Source: Viscum album
Taxonomy: Eukaryota > Streptophyta > Magnoliopsida > Santalales > Viscaceae
Direction: 5' to 3'
Length of the DNA: 64,000 nucleotides
Assembly: GCA_963277665.1 (NCBI GenBank)
Contig: OY728165.1
Span: forward strand, 1,151,060,050 to 1,151,124,049
In this document: positions 12,881 through 25,560 of the stretch, piece after piece
Numbering within the stretch: position 1 is the stretch's first letter
Layout: every line of letters begins with the position of its first letter
The notes under the pieces: model-generated
Seen by the model: only the letters and a program-made list of their open reading frames with translations
Told to the model about the DNA's origin: nothing
Databases searched by the model: none
Position numbers and translations under genes: made by a program

Positions 12881-15800
12881 GTGTGAAATATATAATAAAC
12901 AACAGTTTATACTTATTAATATTTTAATATCATATTGATATGAAAATATTTTTAATTCATTGTTACCATTCATATGTGGAATCATGATAAACATTATAAC
13001 CATGTATCTTTATCCTTGATATATCATTTGAATTATTAGTCAAATAGTATATATGAATCTCCAAATTAAAATGGTATTTATTTCTTATAGTTATTACATA
13101 TTGTGAGAAAAAATTGGCTCTAGATAATACTCTAGTCTAGCATGTTGTCTTATAACCATGAACATGAAGACTTATATTAAATTATTATGATAAAAATTAT
13201 TAGTTTTTAAAAATTATTACACTAGAATAAGTTCTTACAATCAATAAAATTTCATCCCGAACATCATATGTTTACTATTCTAATCGAAAATAATCATTCT
13301 TTTGTTTTTTACCCATGTAAGTCTCATGCTTATAAATAGAAATTTTGACTCCTTAATGATGTATTATTATAAAATAAAAATTTTCATCAATATATTAAAC
13401 TCAACACTGAAAAGTAATATGATCATTAAAATTTACGTTTCATTCATAGTTAAATCATTCATTGATGATTTAATATCACTAGTCAATGCCGTATGATCTA
13501 GAAATTTTTAATTTTTTTAGTTTTATCTCAAAATTAAAATATTCCAACAAAATAGATTGTAGGGTTTTCTAAATAAACTCAATAACTTATAAATAAACTC
13601 TAAAAATCATACAAAATGACGAATAATTGTAATTATAATCTCCAAAACTTGTATATAGTTTCCTTGAGGATCAATGAAATTATTATCTCATTGGTGGATT
13701 CTGACCATGGTCTTAATCTAGAAGAACCACATCTAGTTTGAAATTTTAAAATGGAAACAATGAAATCAAAAAGTATAATTTAATGATTTATCATGAATGA
13801 AATCATATGGAAACTCATAGATCTATAAAAACCCATTTATCATTATGAACACTATCCACACATAGATATTAACATATTGAGTACAAGTAAAACCAAATGA
13901 CTCTTAGCATAGAAATATCACCAATTTTCATTTCTTATAACTGTACTAATTTATAGAGTTATATATTTATTAATTTCCTTTTCAAAATATATTTAAATTA
14001 AAATAAAATGGTTAACATGGTTCTATACACCACATTAAAAATTCCACTTTCTCTCTTTTGAAAAATTTCTTCATCCACTTATGAAGGAAGGATTAAATCA
14101 AAATATTTTTCTATAGAAATGTAATTTTTTTTAAAACACTATAATTATAAATAGTCTTTACTTGTATAGAAAGGAGTTGGATTTAAGAATGGTATTAAAT
14201 TATGAAAATAAATTACAAAACATGTGACACTATATGATTTATATCAATTCAGGGACTTCTCATTCTTAAATTTTCAAAAATGGATCAATAGAAAACTTAT
14301 TCATTTAAAAACTAATAAAATTGTCAAATGAAAATCCTAAATATCACATGTTGACTAATAAATTAATAATAAGAAACCCCCCATTACTAGATCAACTAAT
14401 AAAATCAAAATTAATACATGTATGTGTTGATTCTTGTAACAAATAATCTAGAATTACATAGCTTGGGGGACATTGAAAACAATATCTCAAAAATTTCTCG
14501 TCCCATAATAGAATTCAATAGCACTTATAGTTCATCATACTTATAACAACATGAGTCTAAATGTTATTTTGGAGAATATACATTCAAACTAATCTTTATT
14601 ACTTGTCTACATGTAATAAAAAATAAAACAATAACAAAGAATTAGGAGGGACCTTTTAGTTACCGAAAATAACAATTCAAGTAGAGAGTTATTTCATAGC
14701 CTTTCCATTCCATATTTTTAATCTCACTAGTTTATCTTTCATTCAAATACTCAAGAGGTTTTTTACATTATAATTTGTCTACATGGTATGAATTTCATTT
14801 ATTATCATTTTCCGTGATAACACTAACCACAAATATCACATGATTTTACTTAAACCATAAAATGTATACTTCGAGGAATCTTTTCATGAATGTGAAAATA
14901 TTAATATTATTAACATTTTTTCCTACATCATTATAATCCGTATAGTATCTCTATATTATCTTGTAAATTTCTATTTATTATAGATATATTATATATAACT
15001 CTCTTTAAAAAACCCCATAATATTATCCGTTCATTTTTTTTATTTTAAAGTGTTAATATTCTTTAATTACTCCTATTTAAAATCTAAAATAAATATTTAA
15101 TATCAAAGAAATACGAGTCTCACCTAGAAGTCAAGTTATTAACACTTCATCTATGTGACCTTTCAATCCACATCTTCCACAGAATTTATATAATCCTGCA
15201 AACCTATTTTTTGTATTGATTTTTTTCTGATATAGTCATTACATTATTTATTACATGTCCTCACATTATCACCAATTCACACCTTGGTTTAATAATATTC
15301 CCTAATAATTAAATATTAATAAAATATGAATAAGATATATGTCTATGACTTAAAAAACCCATTACTTTATAACATATTTATTGACGATTTATTATAAAAA
15401 TATACACTAAATACAACCCCATAATATTTTGAGTCCTTGAGTCATGGGATAATTAGGAACATAACATAACAACTTTCTTGTGAAATAAAATAAAAATATA
15501 TATAGAAACACACTAACATGTTCATATATTAAATGGATATTCCTAATTTGTACAAGATAAATATGGATGTACAAGACAAAGTGGTCTACTATAAATCCCA
15601 TTATGGGACTAATTAAAATGTAACATGATGAATATAATAAATGTAATTAAATAAAAATATCAATGTGATATAAAAAAACTAATAAATCTATACATGAATA
15701 ATGATAAATTATATAAAACTAAATCACCTATCCAACATAGGAATGTAGAAACAAAATATGACCTGAAATATGAACTAGAAATTGTTAACTAAAAATACAA

Positions 15801-16130
15801 CTTCACATGGTGGGAAAAGTCCCATAATGGGTTCTCTTCACTCCTTAATCCCATAAAAAACATCTCATGAGACTATACATTACCTAATTCACATGAGGAG
15901 TAAATAATTCCAAGTCCAACCATCACATTCATATCATGTATATGCATAATCATTTGACATAGATCATAAAATATAAGGATATCTTTCCTCACTTTTATAC
16001 CGAATGATTTTCAAAAAAAATTAATATGTCATTTTCAGAAGCAAAATTGAGGTACATAAAAGTTTATGAAAGGGTTGAATGAGATTTAAAAGATTATCTC
16101 ATAATTTATAAATCATAGGGATATTTGGAG
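12881..16130. other. AT-rich stretch, no gene; diffuse repeat similarity
   Basis: No gene is seen. Parts of 13,500-13,860 resemble 26,080-26,430 (same order of short landmarks, both ending in an 'atgatttatca' tract followed by 'ataaaaa'), so an unidentified dispersed repeat may be present in both places. The open frames at 13,302-13,496 and 15,407-15,601 are chance or antisense and lack domain features. Confidence 0.45.
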
Positions 16131-17568
16131 GGGTGTGACAAAAACATTTATCAATAGGGAAAATTGGAAATTAAATGGCATGCTCTAAAGGATGTGGTTG
16201 ATTAAATAGAAGAAGGATATGATCCATCACATTGAGATGGTCCTTCTTACATCTTAGTAGGATCTTCATAAGATCTTCCGGGATCGATGAGTGGTATATA
16301 GAGAGGGAAGGGAAAATAAAATTCATCCTATAGGGGTTTTAGTGAAGATTAATGGGTGGTTGGATGTGATTTTAGATAAGAATATATTAGAATTATTTAT
16401 TATTTTCTCAATATAGGATTTAGGCACTATATGATAAATTATAAAAAACCAAAAAACCAACCCATTGTATATCCCAATGATTCCTAATAATTTGGATTTG
16501 ATTTAGTTTTTTATAATAAAAATATCCAAAATTCTTATAATAATAACCTTGGTGATGGGTATGTGAGTCATGTTTATAGAAAATATATTTTTAAACCTTA
16601 ATATATAATATAGGGTTTTGAAGATTCACTATGGATTTTTGAATTTAATAAAATAACATAAAAAATATTATATTAAATGTTAAATAAATATTTAGTATTG
16701 GATACCCTTTGTAGAATATATTACATCCCCTTTTAGTTATTATTATTTCATAATTCTTATCTTATCTTTTTACAGTATTTAATTTCTACCCAAATATTTG
16801 GTTGTCTCATAAAATTCAAGAAAATTTATCATTGAATAGTTTTTAAATGATTATTTTAGAAAATAATATTTATTTTATTAAAATAATTCTATTAATATGT
16901 GAATTTATACTTTTAATGAAAACATCCATTTATAAAAAATTGTTGTTTTTTATAGTAATATTTTTCTGTCCGTTAAAGAAAAATACATTTTACTTTATAA
17001 AATTATATTATAAATTATATTGAATAATATTATTTAAGAATAATAATTAATTATTATGTATCTAAATTAAATATATTTTTGAATTCATTAAATATTTCAT
17101 CTTGATTAAATCTATATGTTTCCCACTAAAAAGATAATTCATGTTTCACCATATGAAATTCTAATATTTATGAAACATATTATTTAATAATTATAGATTA
17201 ATAATAATAGATAATTAAAATATATCCATTATTAAAAATAAGAAATAAAAGTGTTCCTAAAATTACAGACTAGATTCAAAACCCTTTATCATACTAGTGA
17301 ATTTCATAGGGATGTGATCCTATTAGATGAGGCCATCACAACTTCCATCTATTTCAATCGTTATTTATAAATATCCTTAAAATATACTAATATAAATATC
17401 ATTTATGAACATCTATAGAATAAACGATTATACTTATTAATTGTATTTTATATCAGATAGGATATAACTTATAATGGTTAGTAATAACCACCATAGTCCA
17501 TATTTTTACAATAAATTAATTATATAGTAATTCATTTAATCCTTGAATTATGGAATTTATTTTATAAA
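16130..17568 (-). repeat. LTR-like fragment H
   Basis: The block at 17,305-17,345 ('gatgaggccatcac' with context) matches LTR segments at 5,100-5,115 and 32,262-32,275 and sits a similar distance (about 250-300 bp) before the LTR end. At 17,562-17,568 a decayed TTACA-like end is followed by a pyrimidine tract (a polypurine tract on the minus strand). About 16,200-16,380 resembles the promoter part of the other LTRs. The outer end is not resolved. Confidence 0.4.
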
Positions 17569-17576
17569 TTTTCATC

Positions 17577-18240
17577 TCCTATACATTATTCCACCATTCA
17601 AAAATTCCAACCCCATATTTTTATTTTCATACTCTAAAATAGCTCAAGGTAGTTTTTATTCCATCACCCCAACTATTTCCCTTGTTTCATCCTCTAAAAT
17701 GGTAATTTGAAACATTTATTTGACCATGTAAAACCCCCATACTTTACAATATTTTAAATTTATAATAAATTAAAAATCTACGATAGCTTTTGATGAATGC
17801 ATCAATAATTTTAATTGAAACATGATACTATTTAGACATGAACCATATATATTTGTTATTAAATTACTAGTATGAATAAGAATAAATTATGAAATATACT
17901 AATATAAATATTTATATCCTATACATTAATCCACCATTCAAAAATTCCAACCCCATATTTTTATTTTCATACACTAAAATAGATCAAGGGATCTTTGATT
18001 CCATCACCCCAACTAGTTACCATGTTTCATCCTCTAAAATGATAATTTGAAATATTTATTTGACCATGTAAAACCCCCTTACATTAAAATATATTTAATT
18101 TATAATAAATTAAAAATCTACGATAACTTTTCATAAATGCATCACTAATTTTAATTGAAACATGATACTCTTTAGAGATGACCCTTATATATTTGTTATT
18201 AAATTTATAGTATGAATAAAAATAAATTATGAAATATATA
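17577..18240. repeat. Tandem duplication, two 340-bp units
   Basis: Unit 1 starts near 17,577 and unit 2 near 17,917. 'atccaccattcaaaaattcc' in unit 2 (17,930-17,949) repeats 'ttccaccattcaaaaattcc' of unit 1 (17,590-17,609), and the match continues through 'caaccccatatttttatttt', 'catcctctaaaat', 'gaccatgtaaaaccccc' and 'ttgaaacatgatact'. Divergence is mostly scattered substitutions. No open frame is conserved between units. This is a direct observation; what the unit derives from is unknown. It begins almost exactly where LTR-like fragment H ends. Confidence 0.92.
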
Positions 18241-19086
18241 TAGCTTATATAGGTTTATTTTTTTATTAATTGATTAGAAAAATAAAATAAAATTAATTTT
18301 ATAAGAAAATAAATATTTTATATATAACTATTTTTTTAAAGTTTACGGGATTAGTACTTCTTTTCAACTGATGATAAAATTAATTTTTACCACATTTAGA
18401 CAAATTATTTGAAAAAATAAATTTAATTTTTAAAATTATATTATCAAAATTATCATATGGTGAATTTTGTATATTTTTCTATCATGTTCCATTTTTTCAT
18501 GAATAGTGAAAATAATTCATTTTAATTAAAAACTACCTTCATAAAATTTATCAATAATGTTAAATTAAAATTTTAATATTTTTTAAAGTGAAATTAGTTA
18601 AATTAAATTTATATTAATGAAATTTGGGAAATTTTAATCATTTGTATGTTAAATATTTATATAAATACTTTTTTATATTTTTAACATATTCTTTTTAAAA
18701 ACTTTCTTTCTCAAGATGTCTTTGTGATTAATTTTAGATTAAATTTTTATAGATTTATTATTGGAATTTTGAAAAATGAATTAAATATATAAAACCATCA
18801 TAAATTATATTATACTATGTGGACTAATTAATTTCTACCGGACATTAATATTAAAAAAGTAAAAATTATACACCACATTTTAGGTCGTAATAGATTTACA
18901 AGGGTCAAACTAAAAATATAAAGACTAAAATGAAATTAATTGTTGTCAAAAATATTTTTTATTGTAAAATTTTGATTCTATCATTTATTATAATTAATAA
19001 TATTCCATTATCTACCCTTTTCCCTGTGAAAAATATGGCTATACATTTTTCACCAAAAAAATTATAGATTTGCAATTCAACTCACA

Positions 19087-19094
19087 TATAAAAG
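19087..19094 (+). promoter_or_regulatory. LTR TATA box (plus-oriented LTR)
   Basis: TATAAAAG is followed by 'gccatccact', equivalent to TATAAAAG followed by 'ggcactcccc' in LTR-A and LTR-C on their minus strand. The conserved position makes it the likely core promoter of this LTR. Confidence 0.55.
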
Positions 19095-19399
19095 GCCATC
19101 CACTCTTTGCTTTTCTTCACACCTTAACAAAATTTTCAATAGGAAATAATGTGGAAAAATAACATAAAAATATCCATATCTTCATACTAGAATCATTATT
19201 TTTTGGGATAAATCAAACCAAGGATGGATTTGGGAAAATATTTAGGTGGGTACCTGAAAAAGAGGGAACATTATTCAATGAGAGTTTTTTATTTCATCCT
19301 CTCTCTACATAAATTAAATTTAAAATATTATGATATAAAAACTTATTATTATTTATAATATGACATTTTAATGTTATTTTCAGGAACTATAATTATCTT

Positions 19400-20220
19400 C
19401 ACTTCTCAAAAATAGATTATGAAAGATTCATTTGTTTATATGGAGGACTACATCCTCACGAACCAAAGACATTTTTTTTCCATTACCACAAATCACTGTA
19501 TGGTATGCTGATTCATATAAAGTATATATATGTGAGATATTTCTGAATTTATTATAATTATTGATTCATTATATCATATATAAAATTTTAATTTTTATTC
19601 TATTGAGGAAGAAATAATATCACTCATGTGTACGACATATTCCCGCCTCATAAAGGGATGTGATCCATTTTTCAAAAATGCTTTACTAGAAGGTAATACA
19701 GACAATATTATTGAATATAAGTTATATAAATGAAATATTTATGATAATAATGAAATATTTATCATTATAGAAAATTAATATATTATTTTATTTATAGAAG
19801 TTTTACTCAATTATTAATGATAAAATCGTTTGTGTATGTGTTGACTACCACCTTCACAAAGCGACGTGACACTCTTTTGATAACCACACCACATGGATTA
19901 TATAAATAAATATATTTTAAGAAATTATATGGAATTTATAATTATGGGATTATTATATTAATACAATATATTACTTACATTCTTTCCAAAATGATGGTCA
20001 AAAAATGGAAATGTTGCATATGCGTACGTACTTCCTACTATCTCCAAGGTCAAAACGTACTTCAATTTTCCAAAACAATTTTCATGATTTTTTATAAATT
20101 ATAATTCATTTATACATATGTAAATAATTTCATGAATATTATAATTTATATGATGATTCTATGTAATATGTGATAGAACCATATATATATATAAACATCC
20201 ATGAGAAAAAAAAAAGAAAA
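19400..20220 (+). repeat. Four tandem ~195-bp LTR repeats
   Basis: The core element (related on this strand to GTGCGTACGTAC followed by a 'gactacc..ctcc' tract) recurs at about 19,434, 19,628, 19,832 and 20,022, at spacings of 194, 204 and 190 bp. The composite LTRs carry only two copies at exactly 189 bp. Core copies 3 and 4 are the best preserved. Confidence 0.65.
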
Positions 20221-22158
20221 AAAACACCTCTAAAAATAAAATAGTGAAATATATTTAACAAATTTGTGGTCAAATGTTATCATACGATAATATAATAAAT
20301 TATAAATATTATTATTTTTCTAGTATAAATTAATAACAAGATTAAAAATTATATAGGAGTTTAAGTAATGATCATGTATTGAAAAGCATAAGGTAAGGGA
20401 CTTTATTTCAATTTCCTTTCATTGAGGCATATTATATTGTTATCCAACTAATTCGTTTTATATGGGGTATATACATTCCCTAGGTCATGATATATCCTGA
20501 TTAATTCATTATTCATGGTATTTAATGTTTTAATTATATTAATTTTCTCCAAGAGGATTTGACAAGAAAATTATCATGTTGTAAATGTTATTAAACAATT
20601 TTACATTATTTTGTGATTGTTAACCTTATAGAGAAACAATCCTTAATGTGAATAGGTTATAATATTAAATAAATTGAGATAATGATCATTTTAAATTTTA
20701 TTTGAAATAATAATAAAATTAATAAAAAATAATATATATGTGTTTTATCCAATATTAAAAAATAAAATTTACATTTTACAGAGGATAATAAGTATAACTT
20801 TCACCATATTGTTCTTGTAACCTATTTTCGTGGTTTTCATCGAATGATAATTCCCTATACCACATGTAAAAAGTGTATTTGATGATAATTATCCACAATA
20901 ACACTAAAATTCATGTTCTATTTAGATAAATTACCATATTCATTAAAATTTATCCATTTTAGTGTGGGTTTCCCATTCAGTTGGAAATTATCTCCATTAA
21001 TTTAACTAGATAACCTATTAACATAACATTGAAATTAATTTTCTGGATATAATTATTTTACTACTATAATTAATTCTATAGTTTTCTTATATAAATCTGA
21101 CAATGATTCTTCTTATACAATTGAAATTAAGGATTATTAATTTTCCTTTTATATGTGTTCTATTCTTAAACTTTTCATTAAAATCCTTCTTTACATACTA
21201 ATATCAAAAACTAAAAAAATAAGATTATATACCCTTTATTTCTAACAACATTTCACATTGAATGACTTCTTCGGAGTTATCAATGACTCCAATAGCCAAT
21301 TCTCTTTGCAGAAATGGTATTAACCCCAAAAATTGATTAATTTTACTTTAAGGATAAATTATATGTATTGAAACATACCATTCATGTATTTTGAATATTT
21401 TTTAATAGGTAGTAATGGTTTAATCATACTTATACCTCAAATCAAGGAAATCCCTTTCAACTTATTTTGAATAGTTTATGGAAAAGGTATTTAAAAAAAA
21501 TATAATCTTAAAATATTCCAATTTCAGGGAGTAAATCTCTTAATATTTCTTCATTTTGAATATAAGTGTACATTATTGATCACATTACATTCCAAATGAT
21601 TCATAAGCAATCCAACCATCCACTGGTATGAGAACTAGGGAATAAATAATATACTCTATATAGATTTAATAAATTATGATGAAATAATTATATTAGAGGA
21701 TATATGTATGGAAGGTATACATTTCCATATAAAATATTCAAAGGTTAGTTGTTCTATCCTTTTCAAATTTATATGTACAGTATGATTCAGGTTACTAATC
21801 AAAACTTATGGTATTTTAATGAATACAGTTGAATTAACTTATATCATAGCTCACATTTAATTTAGTTGTTCATTTTGAGGTTCATTTTATATGTCTCCAT
21901 ATTCATTGCATAATCAACTCCTACTTGATTAAGAAATTGAAACAACCAAGTGAAATAATTTCTGAATAACTTATCATTTATCATACTGAGAAATAAAAGT
22001 TTGTAAAAATAATTCCTATGGTTTCCTAAATTATTACTCCATTTTAGAAACCATTGACACATTATGATAATCCTACATATCTCAAATTTATCATTTTTTT
22101 CATAGGTTTATTACTAGAAATCATCCTTACCTAATATCAAAAAATTATTAAAACCAAC
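20220..22158. other. AT-rich stretch, no gene; probable retroelement debris
   Basis: No coding region is seen. If 22,159 is an LTR start with its primer site to the left, this interval should include the leader and gag side of a minus-strand internal region, but I could not align it convincingly. The 66-codon frame at 21,862-22,062 has no recognisable domain. Confidence 0.4.
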
Positions 22159-25100
22159 TCTAACACAAACTAAAGAGACCCAATATAGTTATAAAAGAAT
22201 ATCTCAAGAATTTAGACAAAAATTTAATATATTACACAATATATCATTCCATTTAACCAGTATATTTTAAGGTATTTTTAAATATAAAATGATTGAAATA
22301 TTTCATGAAGGATATTCAACAAATCATACAATATTCTTCTTTAATTTTACTTATCTTTTATGTACCCCACTTAGTAAAATTATAATAACATAGGGGGAAT
22401 GTAAACCTAATAATGTGTGGGAACAAATTATGTTTAATAGTAAATAAGGGAGACACTAATCATATATTATAAGTATTCAAAGCATATGAGTAATAGATTT
22501 ATTTAATGTTTAGAACATAAAAAATTCATGAAAAACTTGTTATAGATCATAAATCACGAGTAATTGGATAAACCATTATCTTAACAAGATACATGAGTCG
22601 TAAGAGGGTGGAATCATTAACAATAAATTTTTATTAATGAGAGAAACTCATAAGAATATAAAAATGTCATATGAGTTTGTGGCACAATCATAGGCATAGA
22701 AAATCACTTCATTAAATAACTCTCAACACTAAGAACAACATCACATAGAAAAATACCCATAAAGGATTTGGTTTAGTCCATGAATAAATTTTTATTCATG
22801 GAATGGGTTCAATCCCTATCCTATTTCATATTATATATTGATTTATAAATTAATTTACAGATAATTTTGGACATATTGAATTATAAAACCACCCACTATA
22901 TAATGAGAACCATACATATGCAAGTTAAATATCATAAAAAATTATAATCACTTCATTATAGTGTGATTATCATGTAGAAAAATGGGTTTAATGAAATCAA
23001 CATTGAAACATAATCATTATAATATTAATAGATATAATATGTGGATGGGTTAATAATTTAATGTCCCTAGTTAACCATAGAAATACTTAAATGATATTGA
23101 CATAGATAGTCTATTTTTTATAAAAAAATTAAAATATATTTTGAATTTTTTAAGGAAAAAATATATGTTTTTGTGGAAATTGAAAACTAAAATTACCAAA
23201 TAAAATATAATTGTATTTTATTTTTTCAAATCCTTAAAAAATATAATGGAAGTTTAGTATAGAATGAGGTTTATAATTATTAAAAAAATTATTCCATATA
23301 TGTTTTAAGAGAACATTCTTTTCAACCTTTGTTAAAAAGTAAAATGTGTTTCATTGGAAAAAATCATTAATGCGATCCTTTTTAATAATTTTTAAATAAA
23401 CTACATTGATGTTGAAATGAATTTTTAAAATATTTTTATCTATATAATAACACCATTAAATGATTATTATGTACAAAGTTGTTGATGAGAATCATTATCG
23501 ACCCAAAAGAAGAAAAAAAAATTTCATTTTATAAAAAACTTTATTGATTAAGTCATATACCAACAAGATGATATTGAATGAAAAACATAAAAAATATATA
23601 AAAAACTAGAATATAATGTATTATTTGTTTTTTAATAGAAATTTTTTATATAAGATACTTCATTTGGAATTTAAGATAGGATATACTGAATATAAATGAG
23701 ACTATAACATAGACCCTTAGCAAGAGTCATGAATTACATCATAAGATAACCTAACCTACGATAAAATAAATTCATATTTATAAAAAATAATAATAATTTA
23801 TTATTAAAATTTATCTTATAAAATATCATTCCATTATAATCTCTAAATACACATTTATTTCTAACACACCATTAAAATCAAATTTTTTCATCTAACAATT
23901 CTTTTTCCCATGGAATTTTGGGTCTGAGTGTTCTAGTCCTTTCATAATTTTCATGGTTTCATAATTTCTTGAATCCTAATAGTTTCATATGTATTATATT
24001 TACTTATTCATTTTTTTATTACTTTACTAATATGTTTTTGATGAAAAATAAATTACATCACATCATGGAGACTGTAGTATCTATATATGCCTAAGTAGTT
24101 TTATCATTTTCTAATTAATTGAAAAATGGAAGGTGTATAAAAATATACCATTATAGAATAATAATAATATCATTCATAATAGTTATATTCCATAAATATA
24201 TTATTATTACCATCCATGTCTGGTATAAATAAATATTGAATCATATATCTTTATAGAGGTGGTGGTCTACACATATAACCAAGCAATGCTTTCATTTGCC
24301 AATGTATTGAATAGAAAGAAGGTCGGTAATATAAAAAATTTAAGGAATCATATTATTTGTTAAAAAAATGCTATATATAATTTATATCCATCTAAAAAAT
24401 CATCAATATTATACAATTATGAAAAAATAAATATATATATTAATTGAGGTGCTAATATATAATTATGCATAAGTAACACTTTCATTTTAAAGATGATGTC
24501 AAGAAGGTGTAAAATTGTGCATCCATAAAAATGATATAATTTTAAAATATATAAGATACCAATTAAATTATTTTTATATAGATCTAATATATTTGAAAGT
24601 GTTATAATAAGAAATAAATTTGAAAGGAGTCAATTAAGATGATTTCCAATTCATTGAAAAAACCATATTGGAAAAAACCTTAAGAAATATTGGTTGTGTA
24701 TTAGGGAAATAATAGAAACTATAGTATATAATAATGGATGTTATGAAGGTATTCTTATAGTCATTGGTAGAGTTATTGTGCATAACGATTGAATAAAATC
24801 AAGGAGAGAACATATCCTTCTATAAGAAATGTAGATAATAAATCTGAAAATACTTGAAATATTGTTAAATAATACCTATCTTTCTCAAGAGGTTATACAA
24901 ATAAATAAATATAATTTCAGGTATAAAGTGATAATAATTGAAATACTCTAATATTATGAATTTTTTTTGAAATGTTTTCACCTTATCACAGTTTTAATTA
25001 AACCAATTTAACCCTTATCATGATGATAACCTTTTACCATGGTTTCTATTGATGTTGACCAATAAAAAAAATTTGAATCAATATTAAATTTTCACATACT

Positions 25101-25560
25101 AATTCAATAACATATTAACATATTATGTTTCTATAAGTGGAATAAATTAATTTTAAAATAATTTCTCAAAACTCAACTATAATGTTTTTTAAAAAATTAT
25201 TTTTTAAACATAAAGAAGAATTTATACTCATTCATTTCCATATAAAATCTATTTTATATATGTGAAAATATGTTGTTGAAAATATTTTATAATTATTCTA
25301 TTGGAATATTTTTTATCATCATTGGTTTCTGGATTTAATACTAATTTGGTGCTTGTAGAATCTTATTCATCATCATTGTTTTGTGGATTCTTCACCTTCC
25401 CTCTCAATAATATAATGAAGTATCATTTCTTTTAACTTTGTTTAAAATATATGATTGTTCCTATGAAAATTAATCTATAAATTTTCTTTCTTTAGATTTT
25501 TATTTATATAAATATGATTCACATACAAATTTACAATTCATATTTGGATTATCCTAAAAT
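22159..25560 (-). repeat. Old LTR (type G)
   Basis: At 22,151-22,164 'aaaccaac' + 'tctaac' matches the primer-site/LTR junction of the composite ('ataccaac' + 'tgtaac' at 49,744). About 22,375-22,430 matches 34,030-34,085 of LTR-A at the same offset (about 230-250 bp) from the LTR start. Three ~190-bp repeats lie at 24,067-24,640. Near 25,000-25,230 it also matches 340-560 of this window. The high-coordinate end is estimated from LTR-A proportions only. Confidence 0.5.
24060..24640 (-). repeat. Three tandem 190-bp LTR repeats
   Basis: Degraded copies of the LTR core element (GGAGAC-GTAGT then an alternating GTAC-like tract) start at 24,067, 24,256 and 24,446, at spacings of 189 and 190 bp. 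Their GC-rich cores have mostly turned to AT, as expected from deamination, but spacing and flanks are kept. Confidence 0.6.

Larger units (their letters stand above)
18240..20950 (+). repeat. Old LTR in plus orientation
   Basis: The reverse complement matches the composite's LTRs. A TATA box at 19,087 is followed by a 'cttcacaccttaacaaaattt'-like leader, against the leader downstream of the TATA box in LTR-A. About 1 kb further on come four copies of the ~190-bp LTR repeat. It therefore belongs to the same lineage but lies opposite to every other element here. Both ends are unresolved, and no internal region could be tied to it. Confidence 0.55.
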
